Counted from the first letter of the stretch, positions 1-9,360 are shown. The stretch: DNA of 64,000 nt from CBDANW01 sp965197825 (GCA_965197825.1 CBDANW010000003.1:1054001-1118000), one strand, 5' to 3'. The notes: generated by a model from the letters alone, not told the origin. Numbers and translations: made by a program.

Positions 1-2
1 TC

Positions 3-2999
3 GATGTCTTTCCCGACCTGACCGCGCCTACGGTCACCGTTCTGACCGAGGCCCACGGCATGGCCGCCGAGGAGGTCGAGCTCCTGGTCACATTCCCTAT
101 CGAGACGGCGGTGAACGGCGCCGCCGGTGTCAGGAGAGTGCGCTCGTCGTCCGCCCAGGGTATCAGCATCGTCTGGGTCGAGTTCGACTGGGGGGAGGAT
201 ATCTATCGGGCGCGTCAGATCGTGAGCGAGAAGCTCCAGACGCTGACCGCCCAGCTTCCGAGCGGGATTGGTCCACCCGTTCTCGCCCCTATCACCTCCA
301 TCATGGGCGAGATCTTGCTGGTAGGCATCACGAGTCATCTGCACTCTCCTATGGAGGTCCGAACCGTCGCCGATTGGACCGTCCGGAAGAGGCTCCTCGC
401 CGTCCCCGGAGTGGCTCAAGTCGTTCCGATCGGAGGAGCGGTGAAGCAGTACCAGGTGTTGGTTCACCCTGACCGGCTTGGGCTCTACAAGGTCGAGCTC
501 GACGAGGTGCTTGAGGCGGCTGAACGTTCCAACGCCACCGCATCGGGAGGCATCTATCTGGACAGCGGACAGGAGATCCTCATCCGGGGCCTGGGCCGAG
601 TGCACACGCTCGAAGACATCGAAAAGACCGTGGTGGGCCTCACGGACGGCGTGCCGGTCCGTATCGGCGATGTCGCTGACGTCGAAATCGGGCCCAAGCC
701 TCGCTTCGGCACCGCTTCGGTGAACGCCGAACCGGCCGTTGTCCTTTCCATCCAGAAACAACCGAACGCGAACACATTGGATCTCACCGAGCGCATCGAC
801 GAGGAGCTCGCTCGCCTGCAGGAAACCCTTCCCGAGGGAATGGAGATCGACCGAGGGATCTTCCGGCAGGCCGACTTCATCTCCTTGGCGATCGACAACG
901 TAGTCGCGGCGCTCCGCGACGGTGCCATTCTGGTGGTCGTCATCTTGTTCCTCTTCCTCTGGAACTTTCGCACCACCGCCATTTCCGTTCTCGCCATCCC
1001 TCTCTCGCTCGCCATCGCCGTCATCACCATGTTGCTGCTCGGAATCACTATCAACACCATGACCCTCGGGGGTATGGCAATCGCCACCGGGGCTCTGGTG
1101 GATGATGCGATCATTTTCGTAGAAAATGCGTTTCGCCGCCTTCGGGAGAACTGGCACCTTCCCGAGAGCGAGCGGAAGACGGCACCTTCCGTCATCTACG
1201 ATGCAGCGCGGGAGATCCGTGAGCCCATTCTGAAGGCAACCGTCATCATATCCATCGTGTTCGTCCCCCTTTTTTTCCTCTCAGGGGTCGAAGGCCGCAT
1301 GCTCCAGCCTCTCGGCTTCGCTTACATCGTGAGCATTCTGGCGTCCCTGGCGGTGGCGGTTACGGTGACGCCGGTGCTCAGCTTGTTCCTCCTTGCCGAT
1401 GTTCACTTCCTGAACCGGCAGCGCAAGAGCTGGCTGGTGGATCACTTGAATCGAGCGTATTCGCGGATGCTCAAGATCGTCATGAAGCATCCAAACGCGG
1501 TAACATTCGCTGCCGCCCCCCTGGTGGTGGCGACCCTCGCCGTCTTCCCTTTCTTGGGACGGGGCTTTTTGCCTGAGTTGCAGGAGGGAACGCTCACCGT
1601 CTCCGCGGTGACCGTGCCCGGGACGGGGATCGATGAGTCGGACGAGCTCGGTCGTCTCGTCGAGCGAAGCATGCTCCGACACCCTGCAGTCGTTTCCACG
1701 GCACGCCGCACCGGTCGGGCCGAGCTCGACGAGCACGCCCAGGGCGTGAACGCCGCGGAGATCGACGTGCTTCTCGATCCTTCCAAAGGAGAGCTCGCCG
1801 AGATCATGGACGAGCTTCGAACCGGTCTCGCCGCCGTTCCCGGAACCAATATCACCATCGGCCAACCCATCGGCCATCGCATCGATCACATGCTCTCCGG
1901 CACGCGCGCCGCGATTGCGGTCAAGATCTTTGGACCGGATCTCCACGAGCTCCGCCGCATCGCGGAATCCGTGCGGGAGGCCGTCCAGGACGTGCCAGGG
2001 GTGGTCGACTTGGCGGTCGAGCAACAGGCCGACGTGCCGCAGCTTCGCATCGTGGCGAACCGCGACGCCATGAGCAAATACGGTGTCACGCCGGGAAGAC
2101 TCGCCGATATGATCGACGTCGCCTTCTACGGTGAGCCTGTGAGTCAAGTGCTGGAGGGACAAAGCGCCTTCGACCTGGTGGTTCGCTTCGATGAAGAACA
2201 CCGTGGAAGCGCGGGGAGAATCCGGAACGCCGTCATCGGTACGCCTCTCGGCGCGCAAGTCGAGCTGGGCTGGCTTGCCGAGATCTCCGAAGATCGAGGG
2301 CCGAACAACATCAGCCGCGAGAACGTTCAGAGAAAGATCGTCGTGCAATCGAACGTGAGCGGCCGCGACGTGGCGAGCGTCGTCGAAGATTTCCGTCGCA
2401 ACATTGAGGCGACCGTTGATATTCCGGAGCACTACTACGTGGAGTACGGTGGCCAGTTCGAAAGCGGTGAGGCCGCCGCTCGCGCAATCACCATCCTCTC
2501 CGCCGTGTCCATTCTCGCTATCTTCCTCATTCTCTACCAGGAGTTCCACAGTGCCCGCACCGCGATGCTCATCATGGTCAACTTACCGCTAGCGCTCATT
2601 GGCGGCGTGGGGGCACTCGTCGCTTCGGGAGGCGTGCTGAACGTGGCGTCCCTGGTCGGCTTCATCACGCTTTTCGGCATCGCGGTGCGCAACGGAATCC
2701 TCCTGGTGAGCCACTACAACCGCTTGATGTCCGAAGGCGAACCTCGCCGAGAGGCGGTCTTCCGCGGTTCGCTGGAGCGGCTGAACCCCATCCTCATGAC
2801 GGCCCTCACCACCGCACTCGCGGTGATTCCCCTCGCTATCGGCGGTGGCGAGGCGGGAAAGGAAATCCAGGCCCCGATGGCGGTCGTGGTCCTGGGCGGA
2901 CTCCTGAGCTCGACGGCCCTCAATATGGTGGTGGTGCCAGCACTCTTCCTTCGCTACGGGAAGCCCGCACAAAAAACTACGATCCTCGATCGCGTGTGA
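3..2999 (+). CDS. Heavy-metal efflux RND permease, CusA/CzcA family (5' end outside window)
   Basis: Inner-membrane proton-driven pump subunit that with a periplasmic adaptor and an outer-membrane channel exports metal cations such as Cu, Ag, Zn or Co. The frame is open from base 3, before the first ATG at 60, and already reads family sequence (VFPDLTAPTVTVLTEAHGM), so the true start lies left of the window. Visible features are the porter domain, a cluster of membrane segments around 880-1400 with the HME-type TM4 motif GALVDDAIIFVENAFRRL near 1090-1140, a second porter half, and a C-terminal membrane cluster around 2480-2960. The length is close to the usual ~1,030 residues. The MFS gene begins 12 bases after the stop, suggesting co-transcription. 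The metal cannot be assigned from what is visible. Confidence 0.93.
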   Translation, partial: DVFPDLTAPTVTVLTEAHGMAAEEVELLVTFPIETAVNGAAGVRRVRSSSAQGISIVWVEFDWGEDIYRARQIVSEKLQTLTAQLPSGIGPPVLAPITSIMGEILLVGITSHLHSPMEVRTVADWTVRKRLLAVPGVAQVVPIGGAVKQYQVLVHPDRLGLYKVELDEVLEAAERSNATASGGIYLDSGQEILIRGLGRVHTLEDIEKTVVGLTDGVPVRIGDVADVEIGPKPRFGTASVNAEPAVVLSIQKQPNANTLDLTERIDEELARLQETLPEGMEIDRGIFRQADFISLAIDNVVAALRDGAILVVVILFLFLWNFRTTAISVLAIPLSLAIAVITMLLLGITINTMTLGGMAIATGALVDDAIIFVENAFRRLRENWHLPESERKTAPSVIYDAAREIREPILKATVIISIVFVPLFFLSGVEGRMLQPLGFAYIVSILASLAVAVTVTPVLSLFLLADVHFLNRQRKSWLVDHLNRAYSRMLKIVMKHPNAVTFAAAPLVVATLAVFPFLGRGFLPELQEGTLTVSAVTVPGTGIDESDELGRLVERSMLRHPAVVSTARRTGRAELDEHAQGVNAAEIDVLLDPSKGELAEIMDELRTGLAAVPGTNITIGQPIGHRIDHMLSGTRAAIAVKIFGPDLHELRRIAESVREAVQDVPGVVDLAVEQQADVPQLRIVANRDAMSKYGVTPGRLADMIDVAFYGEPVSQVLEGQSAFDLVVRFDEEHRGSAGRIRNAVIGTPLGAQVELGWLAEISEDRGPNNISRENVQRKIVVQSNVSGRDVASVVEDFRRNIEATVDIPEHYYVEYGGQFESGEAAARAITILSAVSILAIFLILYQEFHSARTAMLIMVNLPLALIGGVGALVASGGVLNVASLVGFITLFGIAVRNGILLVSHYNRLMSEGEPRREAVFRGSLERLNPILMTALTTALAVIPLAIGGGEAGKEIQAPMAVVVLGGLLSSTALNMVVVPALFLRYGKPAQKTTILDRV

Positions 3000-3011
3000 G
3001 CTCGCAAGCGT

Positions 3012-3875
3012 ATGCCCCCGCCAGGCGACTCGCTCGTGACTTCCCCGGATCGGGCTGCACAAGCTCCTCATCAACTTCTTGCGTCGGGCGATGGTCGCCT
3101 CCTCTTCGCGACGCGAACGACCCGCCTCTTCGCCTATGGATTCCTGTCCGTCATCCTGGTCCTCTATTTGGCGAGCCGAGGACTGAGTGAGACCAAAATC
3201 GGACTTCTCTTGACGCTCAGTCTTCTAGGAGACACCGTCCTGTCGGTCGCGATCACGACCCACGCCGATCGATGGGGCCGCAAGAGAATGCTCGTGTTGG
3301 GGGCTGCGCTCATGGCGGCGGCCGGGATTGTTTTCGCCTCGACCGATGGATTCCTACTGCTCCTGCTCGCCGCAACCTTGGGCGTCATCAGCCCGAGTGG
3401 AAACGAAGTCGGACCCTTCCTGGCCATCGAGCAGGCGGCGCTCGCCCAGCTGCTTCCGGGTGTTCATCGCACGCGGATCTTCGCACGGATCGCCGCACGC
3501 ATCGGACTCGTCAAGACGATGGTCTTCACTCATCTTCCTTCGAACGTTCTGTTAGTCCTGGTCCCGCTCATGCCTACCCTCGAGCTGGCGGTGCTGCTGC
3601 TTCTAATGCGCTTCGCGATCTCTCAGATGGATGTCCCAACCCGTCAGTCGTACGTCATGGCCGTCGTCCGTCCCGATGAGCGGTCCGCGGCCGCTGGAAT
3701 TACCGGGGTTGCGCGGACCACGGGCGCTGCTCTTTCTCCCCTGCTAAGCGCGATGCTCCTGGGCAGCGCGCACTTCATCAGCGTTCCTTTCTTTCTGGCG
3801 GGGGGACTCAAGATCCTCTATGACCTCCTGCTCTACAGGAGCTTCGTCGGTCTTCGCGCCCCCGAGGAGAAGTGA
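3012..3875 (+). CDS. MFS transporter with an internal deletion
   Basis: Major facilitator superfamily permease, substrate unknown. The first half shows the MFS loop motif (DRWGRKRM) between TM2 and TM3. The second half resumes with ARIGLVKTMVFTHLPSNV and four further hydrophobic segments. It has 287 residues against about 400 for the family. Reading across nt 3470-3500, RTRIFA is followed at once by RIAARIGLV, so roughly 110 residues, about four membrane helices in the middle, appear to be missing in frame. The protein is unlikely to transport as drawn. It lies 12 bases behind the RND gene and probably shared its transcript. Confidence 0.75.
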   Translation: MPPPGDSLVTSPDRAAQAPHQLLASGDGRLLFATRTTRLFAYGFLSVILVLYLASRGLSETKIGLLLTLSLLGDTVLSVAITTHADRWGRKRMLVLGAALMAAAGIVFASTDGFLLLLLAATLGVISPSGNEVGPFLAIEQAALAQLLPGVHRTRIFARIAARIGLVKTMVFTHLPSNVLLVLVPLMPTLELAVLLLLMRFAISQMDVPTRQSYVMAVVRPDERSAAAGITGVARTTGAALSPLLSAMLLGSAHFISVPFFLAGGLKILYDLLLYRSFVGLRAPEEK

Positions 3876-3900
3876 GAAGCACCTGACGATGTGAAGCCGC

Positions 3901-4633
3901 TCACTTCCACGTGACCTCCATCGCGAAAAAGTGATCGAAGACCCTTCGCGGCGGGTTGTTCCGCTCATCCGGCTCCGGGCTCCGTATGTAGAAGTCGACC
4001 TGCATGCCGACGGGTTCACCGCCCCCGCCGACGATTTTTTGCCGAGAAGCGGGTAGTCAACCTTCAAAGACTGCCGGTTTCGAATCCCCTGAGTCACCAT
4101 GAAATGGATCTGGTAGTCCTCGTAGAGCGTCGTCCCGTTCAAACTAGCTTTTCCAAAGCCCCACCCGGCCAGCCATACGAATGTCTTTGGCCAGTTCGTA
4201 TCACCGCAGCCCGAATCGCCGTGCTCATAGAGATACGCGGCGATGCCTCCATCCTGACAGGGATTGAACTCGTGAAATCGCTCGCTCTCGATCACGAGAT
4301 CGCCCTCTGGAACCCTGAGCCTGGCGACAAAGGTTCCCGAGTTCTCCCGCTCGTTGACGTCGATTGCGACGGTGCCCGCCACCTCGTGCATGTTGGAGGC
4401 GTCATTGCCCATGTGATTCCAGCCGGGAGGCTCGTCGAGTCGGCCCACCTGGTAGATGCGCGATGCGGCTAGCACGAATCTCCCATCATAGAGGTCGTGT
4501 TGCTCGGGGCGTAGAGCGCAATCTCCGCGCCCGGTTGCCTTCGTGCGTTAACCTGCCAACCTACCGCGATGCGGTAAGCCGCAGATAGAACGATCGCCAT
4601 CATGATGACGGAACGCCAAATCTTCTTCTTCAA
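3901..4633 (-). pseudogene. Membrane-anchored protein of unknown function, two frameshifts
   Basis: I do not recognise the family. The start is TTG at 4633, with a strong AGGAGG-type site just upstream (CCTCC on the + strand at 4641-4645), giving MKKKIWRSVIMMAIVLSAAY, an N-terminal anchor or signal. The frame breaks near 4510-4525; the downstream frame continues LYDGRFVLAASRIYQVGRLD and runs to about 4040, where six A's (minus strand) shift the frame again. The third frame gives a coherent C-terminus (VGMQVDFYIRSPEPDERNN, ending in FFAMEVTWK) and stops at 3901. Repairing both one-base slips yields about 245 residues. It lies 20 bases downstream of the cupredoxin lipoprotein and is probably in its operon. 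The slips may be sequencing errors or real decay. Confidence 0.6.
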
Positions 4634-4653
4634 GATCACACCTCCTCGCAAGT

Positions 4654-5391
4654 CTAGTCCCACACGTACTCGATCGGAACCGCGATGGTTGCCCCATCCT
4701 CTACTCGGATTTCTGTTGTCCGGCTGCCTAGTTTTTCATACCAGACCTCTAGTATGTAGCTCCCCGCCAGAACCGCTTCGATACGGAAGCTGCCCTTCTT
4801 GTCGGTCACGGCATGATAGGGGTGCTGGTCGACGCGAACGAAGGCCTGCATCCATCCATGAATGTCGCACTTGATGACGTACACTCCGGGCCGCTCGAGC
4901 TGTCTGGTGCTCCGCGAGCCCTTCACGGGAAGCGAGATGTTGATGTCGGCGGGACCATACAGATGGGTCGTGTGCAATACCGTGTCGCTGTTAACGGCCT
5001 CAACGGTGCTCCCCAAGGTGAGAACACTCGCGTGGGGCGAGAAACGACAATTCGCGTTGTCCAGGACGAGCCGCTCCGGCTCCGAGGCAGGGATCGCCGA
5101 GGACGGAACTCCAGTCACGGCAGCGATGGCGTACCGAATGCCACCGTTTTCGGGTGAAAGCACCAGGTCCTCGAGTGTATGCTCCGTGCCGCAAACTTCG
5201 GGATCGGTCGAGTTTTCCACGCGGGTAGCCGCCGGAAGCGCCGCGCCCACTAGGCGCACCGTACCTTCGATGTCGCCCGTCGGCTCGGGGGCTCCTGACG
5301 GCGGCGGGCCTTGTCCTCCACAACAAGACAGGATGCTCACGGCAATCAGGATCAGGCCATGGCTCGAACGCAACCTCGCTGACTCGCTCAC
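4654..5391 (-). CDS. Lipoprotein with plastocyanin-like copper fold and carboxypeptidase-regulatory-like tail
   Basis: A signal sequence ends in a lipobox (SILSC at about residues 18-22), so a lipid-anchored periplasmic or outer-membrane protein is expected. The central part reads like a type 1 copper site: HTTH around residue 140, then KCDIHGWM around 175-182, supplying His, Cys, His and Met in the expected order. After it, AVTDKKGSFRIEAVLAGSY to EVWYEKLG is the beta-sandwich of carboxypeptidase-regulatory or CnaB-like domains. A role in electron transfer or copper handling is inferred; the copper-efflux-type RND gene nearby fits. The gene is intact and is followed 20 bases later by the broken gene at 3901-4633. 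Confidence 0.75.
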   Translation of the reverse strand: MSESARLRSSHGLILIAVSILSCCGGQGPPPSGAPEPTGDIEGTVRLVGAALPAATRVENSTDPEVCGTEHTLEDLVLSPENGGIRYAIAAVTGVPSSAIPASEPERLVLDNANCRFSPHASVLTLGSTVEAVNSDTVLHTTHLYGPADINISLPVKGSRSTRQLERPGVYVIKCDIHGWMQAFVRVDQHPYHAVTDKKGSFRIEAVLAGSYILEVWYEKLGSRTTEIRVEDGATIAVPIEYVWD

Positions 5392-5446
5392 GGACGCGAT
5401 TGTACCGGAAGTGGACCGACGCTTTCCCAGGGACTATTCTCTGCAT

Positions 5447-5905
5447 ATGGAACGAGGGTCGAGGTCCAGCTGGGACTCGAAGCACAAGAACGCCGAGCGC
5501 CTCGGCAGTCCTCAGCCGTTCTTGCTCTCGTTGATCGATGAGCTTCCTCGCGGGCGCTGCCTGGATCTCGCCGCCGGAGAAGCCTCCCGCCAAGGCCTGG
5601 CACTCAACTTTCTGGTCGCCGACCTGACGAGCTATCCGCTTCCGGTCGCGCGGTACGACGTCCTGCTCTGTTTTCGCTACCTGGAACGAAGTCTTTGGCA
5701 CGACATGGAACGGGCCTTGCGCCCTGGGGGCGCGTTACTCATGGGGACGTTCACGGACGAGCACCGGCGGGGTCACCCAGACTTTCCGGCGGCGTACTGC
5801 CTGGCACCCGGGGAGCTTCGCCGTGCCTTCCCACTTTTGAACGTCGCGCTCTACCACGAGAGTCGCAGTGAGGGCGCGGCTTCCCTCTTCGCCCTTCGTC
5901 ACTAA
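5447..5905 (+). CDS. SAM-dependent methyltransferase, internally shortened
   Basis: Class I methyltransferase-like. Motif I begins normally (GRCLDLAAGEA, about residue 36) but jumps straight to GLALNFLVADLTSYPLP, which is the late part of the Rossmann fold, followed by ARYDVLLCFRYLERSLW and RALRPGGALL (the post-II and III motifs). About 25 to 30 residues that normally link motif I to the acidic ribose-binding residue are missing in frame, leaving 152 residues where about 180 or more are usual. The chosen start is ATG 5447; the frame extends upstream but that part overlaps the lipoprotein gene on the other strand. Probably non-functional or specialised; substrate unknown. Confidence 0.6.
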   Translation: MERGSRSSWDSKHKNAERLGSPQPFLLSLIDELPRGRCLDLAAGEASRQGLALNFLVADLTSYPLPVARYDVLLCFRYLERSLWHDMERALRPGGALLMGTFTDEHRRGHPDFPAAYCLAPGELRRAFPLLNVALYHESRSEGAASLFALRH

Positions 5906-6024
5906 ACGAGCCGCGGACCGGCCTGTAGAACCGTAGTATTTCGTTCCGGTTATGGCGGCACGCAAGAGACTGTACCAAGACGGCTTGGCGGTGACTCGCC
6001 AGTGCAACATTCGGTAACCGACTG

Positions 6025-6033
6025 TGCTATCAT
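6025..6033 (+). promoter_or_regulatory. Possible extended -10 promoter element
   Basis: TGCTATCAT, an extended -10 type sequence, lies 40 bases before the ATG of the CMD gene. No convincing -35 hexamer is present. Confidence 0.3.
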
Positions 6034-6073
6034 CCTTTGGACCGAGGGAGCATAACGAGGAGGACAGGGCCAC

Positions 6074-6520
6074 ATGGCAAAAGATTCGTCGGCAAAGAAG
6101 GTAGATACTAGAGAAGACCAGCCTTCCACCGACAACAACGGCGTGCACATTCCCGGCATCGACCACGATCCCGGACAAGGCAGGAGTGAAGCCCCGGCCT
6201 CGTACTCCATGATCCAGCCCCGCATGCGCAACATCTACGCGCAGTTCTACAAGGAGACCTACTTCAGCAAGAACAAGGCGCTCGACTCGAAGACGCAGGA
6301 GCTCATCGCTCTTGCCGCGTCTCTGGTGGCGCGTTGCCAGGGATGCATCGAGGGGCACATCCAAAAGGCGCTCAAACATGGCGCCACCAAGGAAGAAATC
6401 AGCGAGGCTATCGTCATCGCCGTGGGCATCAACGCCGCTTCGATCGTCGACTTGACCGATAACGCGGCCCAGAAGCTCGAGCTCAATCACTTTCCTCCCA
6501 AACCAAGCCGACCGACTTAG
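6074..6520 (+). CDS. Carboxymuconolactone decarboxylase (AhpD-like) family protein
   Basis: All-helical CMD fold. The core motif is LVARCQGCIEGHIQKALKHG at about residues 88-107. Its CxxC plus downstream His is the AhpD-type redox site used for peroxide detoxification or thiol exchange, rather than the lactone decarboxylase chemistry that names the family. A polar N-terminal extension of about 45 residues is unusual. The start ATG has a good ribosome site (GAGGAGGAC) ten bases upstream. 148 residues, intact, single gene. Confidence 0.82.
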   Translation: MAKDSSAKKVDTREDQPSTDNNGVHIPGIDHDPGQGRSEAPASYSMIQPRMRNIYAQFYKETYFSKNKALDSKTQELIALAASLVARCQGCIEGHIQKALKHGATKEEISEAIVIAVGINAASIVDLTDNAAQKLELNHFPPKPSRPT

Positions 6521-6556
6521 CGGACAAAGCCCCAGAAGCCGCTCGCACTCTTCAAC

Positions 6557-7725
6557 ATGAAGTACACTCGGGCGAAGCTCATCCTGCCCCTCTTCGCCGC
6601 TTTCCTGATCCACTGCGGCGGCAACGGCACGCCCACCAGCCCGACCGACCCCTCCCAGCCGGCACCACCGGTGGATGGTCGCTTCGTCGCCGAGACCGTC
6701 GTCTCCCTTCCCAACTTCCACGTCTCCATCGTCTTCACGTCTCCCACCCGAATCTTGTTGACGCAGAAGGGAGGGTTTGGCGGGACCGGAAACGCTTCGG
6801 TGCGGGTGGTGCAAGGCGATTCCCTGCTGGATCGGCGTCTCATCACGTTCAGTAACGTGGAGACGGGAAGCGAGCGGGGCCTCTTGGGCATCACGCTCGA
6901 TCCGAACTATCAGGCCAACAGACTGGTCTACGTGTCTACACGCGAGGCGACCGGACCAACGTCGTGGCACGTTTCGTCGACGGCGATCTGGGCCAGGACG
7001 GTGACATGGACGCGGAGACCGTCATCGACAACCTTCCGTCGGATGTTTGCGGCAACCATCGAGGAGGAACCATCGCCTTCGGACCGGACGGCATGTTGTT
7101 CGTCAGCGTGGGAGACAACGGATGCGACGCCTGTAACAGCCAGCGGGCGGGGACGCTCGCAGGAAAGATCTTGCGTTTCACGCGGCAGGGAGACGTTCCA
7201 GCTGACAACCCGTTTGCCGATTTGCCGTTTCCGCGCGCGGCCTTCTTCGCCACCGGGCTCCGCAACAGCTTCGATTTCACGTTCCATCCACAAAGCGGCG
7301 AGATCTTTTCGACGGAGAACGGACCGAGCGCCAACGACGAGATCAATCGTATCCTTCCCGGCAGAAACTACGGTTGGCCGTTTTTTCAATGCGACAGGTC
7401 GACAAGCTCCCCCTGCTCGCAGCCGGTCCCTTCAAATAGCGGACCCCTGCAATGCTATCCATCGGTAATCGCCCCCACCGGAATCGTGATCTACGAGGGA
7501 ACCGCCTATCCCGAGCCCTTTCGCGGGAATCTTTTCTTTGGAGACTTCAATACCGGAACGCTGCACCGGCTGGTGCTATCGGAGAACGGGAGCGAGGTGC
7601 TGGCCGCAGACGACCGTTTTCTCTCGGGATTCGGCCGCATCGTGGATCTCGCCGTTTCACCCGACGGGCTGCTGTATGTCCTCACCGATCAGGACATTCA
7701 GCGGGTGATGTTCGTCAGCAACTGA
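6557..7725 (+). pseudogene. PQQ-dependent sugar dehydrogenase (glucose/sorbosone type), lipoprotein, one frameshift
   Basis: Soluble-glucose-dehydrogenase-like beta propeller that oxidises aldoses in the periplasm with PQQ. The N-terminus is a lipoprotein signal (lipobox-like LIHC at about residue 20). Family motifs are GSERGLLGITLDPNY, then GGTIAFGPDGMLFVSVGDNG, AGKILRF and GRNYGWPFF. The frame changes by one base between about 6945 and 6965: up to there the frame starting at 6557 fits, after it the frame reading VARFVDGDLGQDGDM fits. Repaired, it has about 389 residues, normal for the family. No PQQ synthesis genes are in the window. The frameshift may be a sequencing error. Confidence 0.75.
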
Positions 7726-7736
7726 CGGGAATGGCT

Positions 7737-8840
7737 CTATCCAGCAAGGACGCCGAGCCTCTGTGTCTCGGGGTGAGGCATGTTGGACTCACGGCTGGCG
7801 AGCGCTTCCGTTTCGGCCACATCGATCTCTTCCAAGACTTCTGATTCCGCCTGCTCGAGAGCTTCGCGGTTGGGCTTCGGGGGCAGGACTGAGAAATCGG
7901 CCTCGGCAAGGTAGGCCTCGTACATGCCGATCGGGTCCCGCCTGCCCCACTCTTCGAAGAGCTCCTTCGGTAGAATGGCGCGGCTTTCTCCTTCGTCGTG
8001 CGTGGCATGACCGCCCATGCGAAACGTATTCAGGACCATCACTACGGGCCCTTGACCCGCCCGGCACATCTCCGCGGCGAGAACCGTGCCCGCGTACACG
8101 TCGAGCACGTGGTTCCCGTCACACGTCACCAACGGGGCGTCGTAGATCTTCGCCAGCTCTTCCATCTGCCCGCGGGAATGGGTTGCGACCGGCGTGCCGA
8201 GCGCGATCCCGTTGGCCTGCACCGCCGCGATGAAAGGAACCCGTAAAGCGCGCGCGCACATCATGCCTTCGTGAAACGCGGTGGTGCGGGTGGAACCGTC
8301 ACCCACCCAGGTCAACGCGAGGCGAGATTCGTCCCGCAGCTTGAAAGCGAGCGCCACGCCCGCACAGACCGGAACCAGCGACCCCACCATGCTGATGGGA
8401 GCGAGAACTCCTGCGCCGAGATCGCCGATATGAATGTCCCGCCCCCCGCTGGGAGAGTCCGCTGTTCCCAAATATCCGCGCAACATGCCCGTCAAGGTCA
8501 TTCCCATCTCGTGGCAAGCGCCAGCGTTCCGAATCATCGGACCAACGACGTCGCCGGGTTGGAGCGCGTGGACCACGCCGATCGTTGCAGCTTCTTCTCC
8601 CGTTCCGAGCCAGGCCTTGGAGATGACGCCCTGGCGAACCCAGCGCTTGAGCGCGACGTCGTGCAGGCGGTTGCGGACGAGTCCCTTGTAGAGGCGGAGG
8701 TGTTGCTCGGGGGTGAGTGCGCCGAGGATCTCTTTCCGCGCCGGGTCGGACCCGATCTTTTTCCGGAAGACTTTCATGACTTCCAGAGCGGGAGCCCAGT
8801 CGACGTACTCCGGGGGGTCGTAGGCGGGGTATCTCTTCAC
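7737..8840 (-). CDS. Thiamine-dependent 2-oxoacid dehydrogenase E1, alpha subunit
   Basis: Alpha chain of a pyruvate or branched-chain 2-oxoacid dehydrogenase E1, which decarboxylates the 2-oxoacid on thiamine diphosphate and passes the acyl group to E2 lipoate. The ThDP motif is present as GDGSTRTTAFHEGMMCARAL, with the helix typical of E1 alpha after it, and GGHATHDEGESR is the phosphorylation-loop region of the family. I prefer the GTG at 8840, which has GCGGGAG upstream and follows the GNAT stop by ten bases, over the longer frame start at 8927. That gives 367 residues, normal length. No beta subunit or E2 is adjacent, which is unusual because these genes normally cluster. Confidence 0.85.
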   Translation of the reverse strand: MKRYPAYDPPEYVDWAPALEVMKVFRKKIGSDPARKEILGALTPEQHLRLYKGLVRNRLHDVALKRWVRQGVISKAWLGTGEEAATIGVVHALQPGDVVGPMIRNAGACHEMGMTLTGMLRGYLGTADSPSGGRDIHIGDLGAGVLAPISMVGSLVPVCAGVALAFKLRDESRLALTWVGDGSTRTTAFHEGMMCARALRVPFIAAVQANGIALGTPVATHSRGQMEELAKIYDAPLVTCDGNHVLDVYAGTVLAAEMCRAGQGPVVMVLNTFRMGGHATHDEGESRAILPKELFEEWGRRDPIGMYEAYLAEADFSVLPPKPNREALEQAESEVLEEIDVAETEALASRESNMPHPETQRLGVLAG

Positions 8841-8850
8841 AATGCTCCCG

Positions 8851-9360
8851 CTAAAGCGGTCTGGACATATGGAGCGCTCGTTGACCGGCGGGATAGAGAC
8901 CTTCGTCGCGTGAGTAGCGAAACCCATGACGCGAGAACAGTCTTTGTCCGCGAGCGTTGGTTTCCGCCACCGAAAGATGGATCTCCCGGATGGGGATGAC
9001 CGCGTCGAGGAGCGGTGCCTCCTCGATCGACTTCTTGAGAAGCAGCGTCCCGATTCCCTGGGACTGATACTCCGGAGCTACGGCGATCGCGAGAAGATCG
9101 GCCAGTGCCTCCGTCCGCTTCGCCGGATTCGGATAGGCCATAAGCATCGCCAGACCGACCGCTGTTTGCTCGATCTCCGCCAACAGGGTCACCACACCCT
9201 GGGTGTCGAACCACTCCACGAGGTAGCGGTCATAGCTCCCGTAGACGGAGAAAACTCGCTCCGCGAGTCCACGCACGAAGCGGCGATCCCGCGGCCGGGC
9301 GAGCCGAAAGGCAACCGGCGCCGCGGCTCGCGATGCCGCTCTGGGAGTGGTCTCCTTCAT
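8851..9360 (-). CDS. GNAT family N-acetyltransferase
   Basis: 169 residues with the GNAT core: beta strands leading to LLAIAVAPEYQSQGIGTLLL at about residues 88-107, where QSQGIG is the acetyl-CoA pyrophosphate loop, then LSVAETNARGQRLFSRHGF, the C-terminal motif B. The ligand is unknown; small-molecule or protein N-terminal acetylation are both possible. It precedes the E1 alpha gene by ten bases and probably shares its transcript. Confidence 0.85.
   Translation of the reverse strand: MKETTPRAASRAAAPVAFRLARPRDRRFVRGLAERVFSVYGSYDRYLVEWFDTQGVVTLLAEIEQTAVGLAMLMAYPNPAKRTEALADLLAIAVAPEYQSQGIGTLLLKKSIEEAPLLDAVIPIREIHLSVAETNARGQRLFSRHGFRYSRDEGLYPAGQRALHMSRPL

Noticed and set aside
1281..2549. Open frame of 422 codons antisense to the RND pump gene
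   Set aside because: It mirrors codon bias of the highly conserved sense gene, has no recognisable domains and no ribosome site; a shadow frame.
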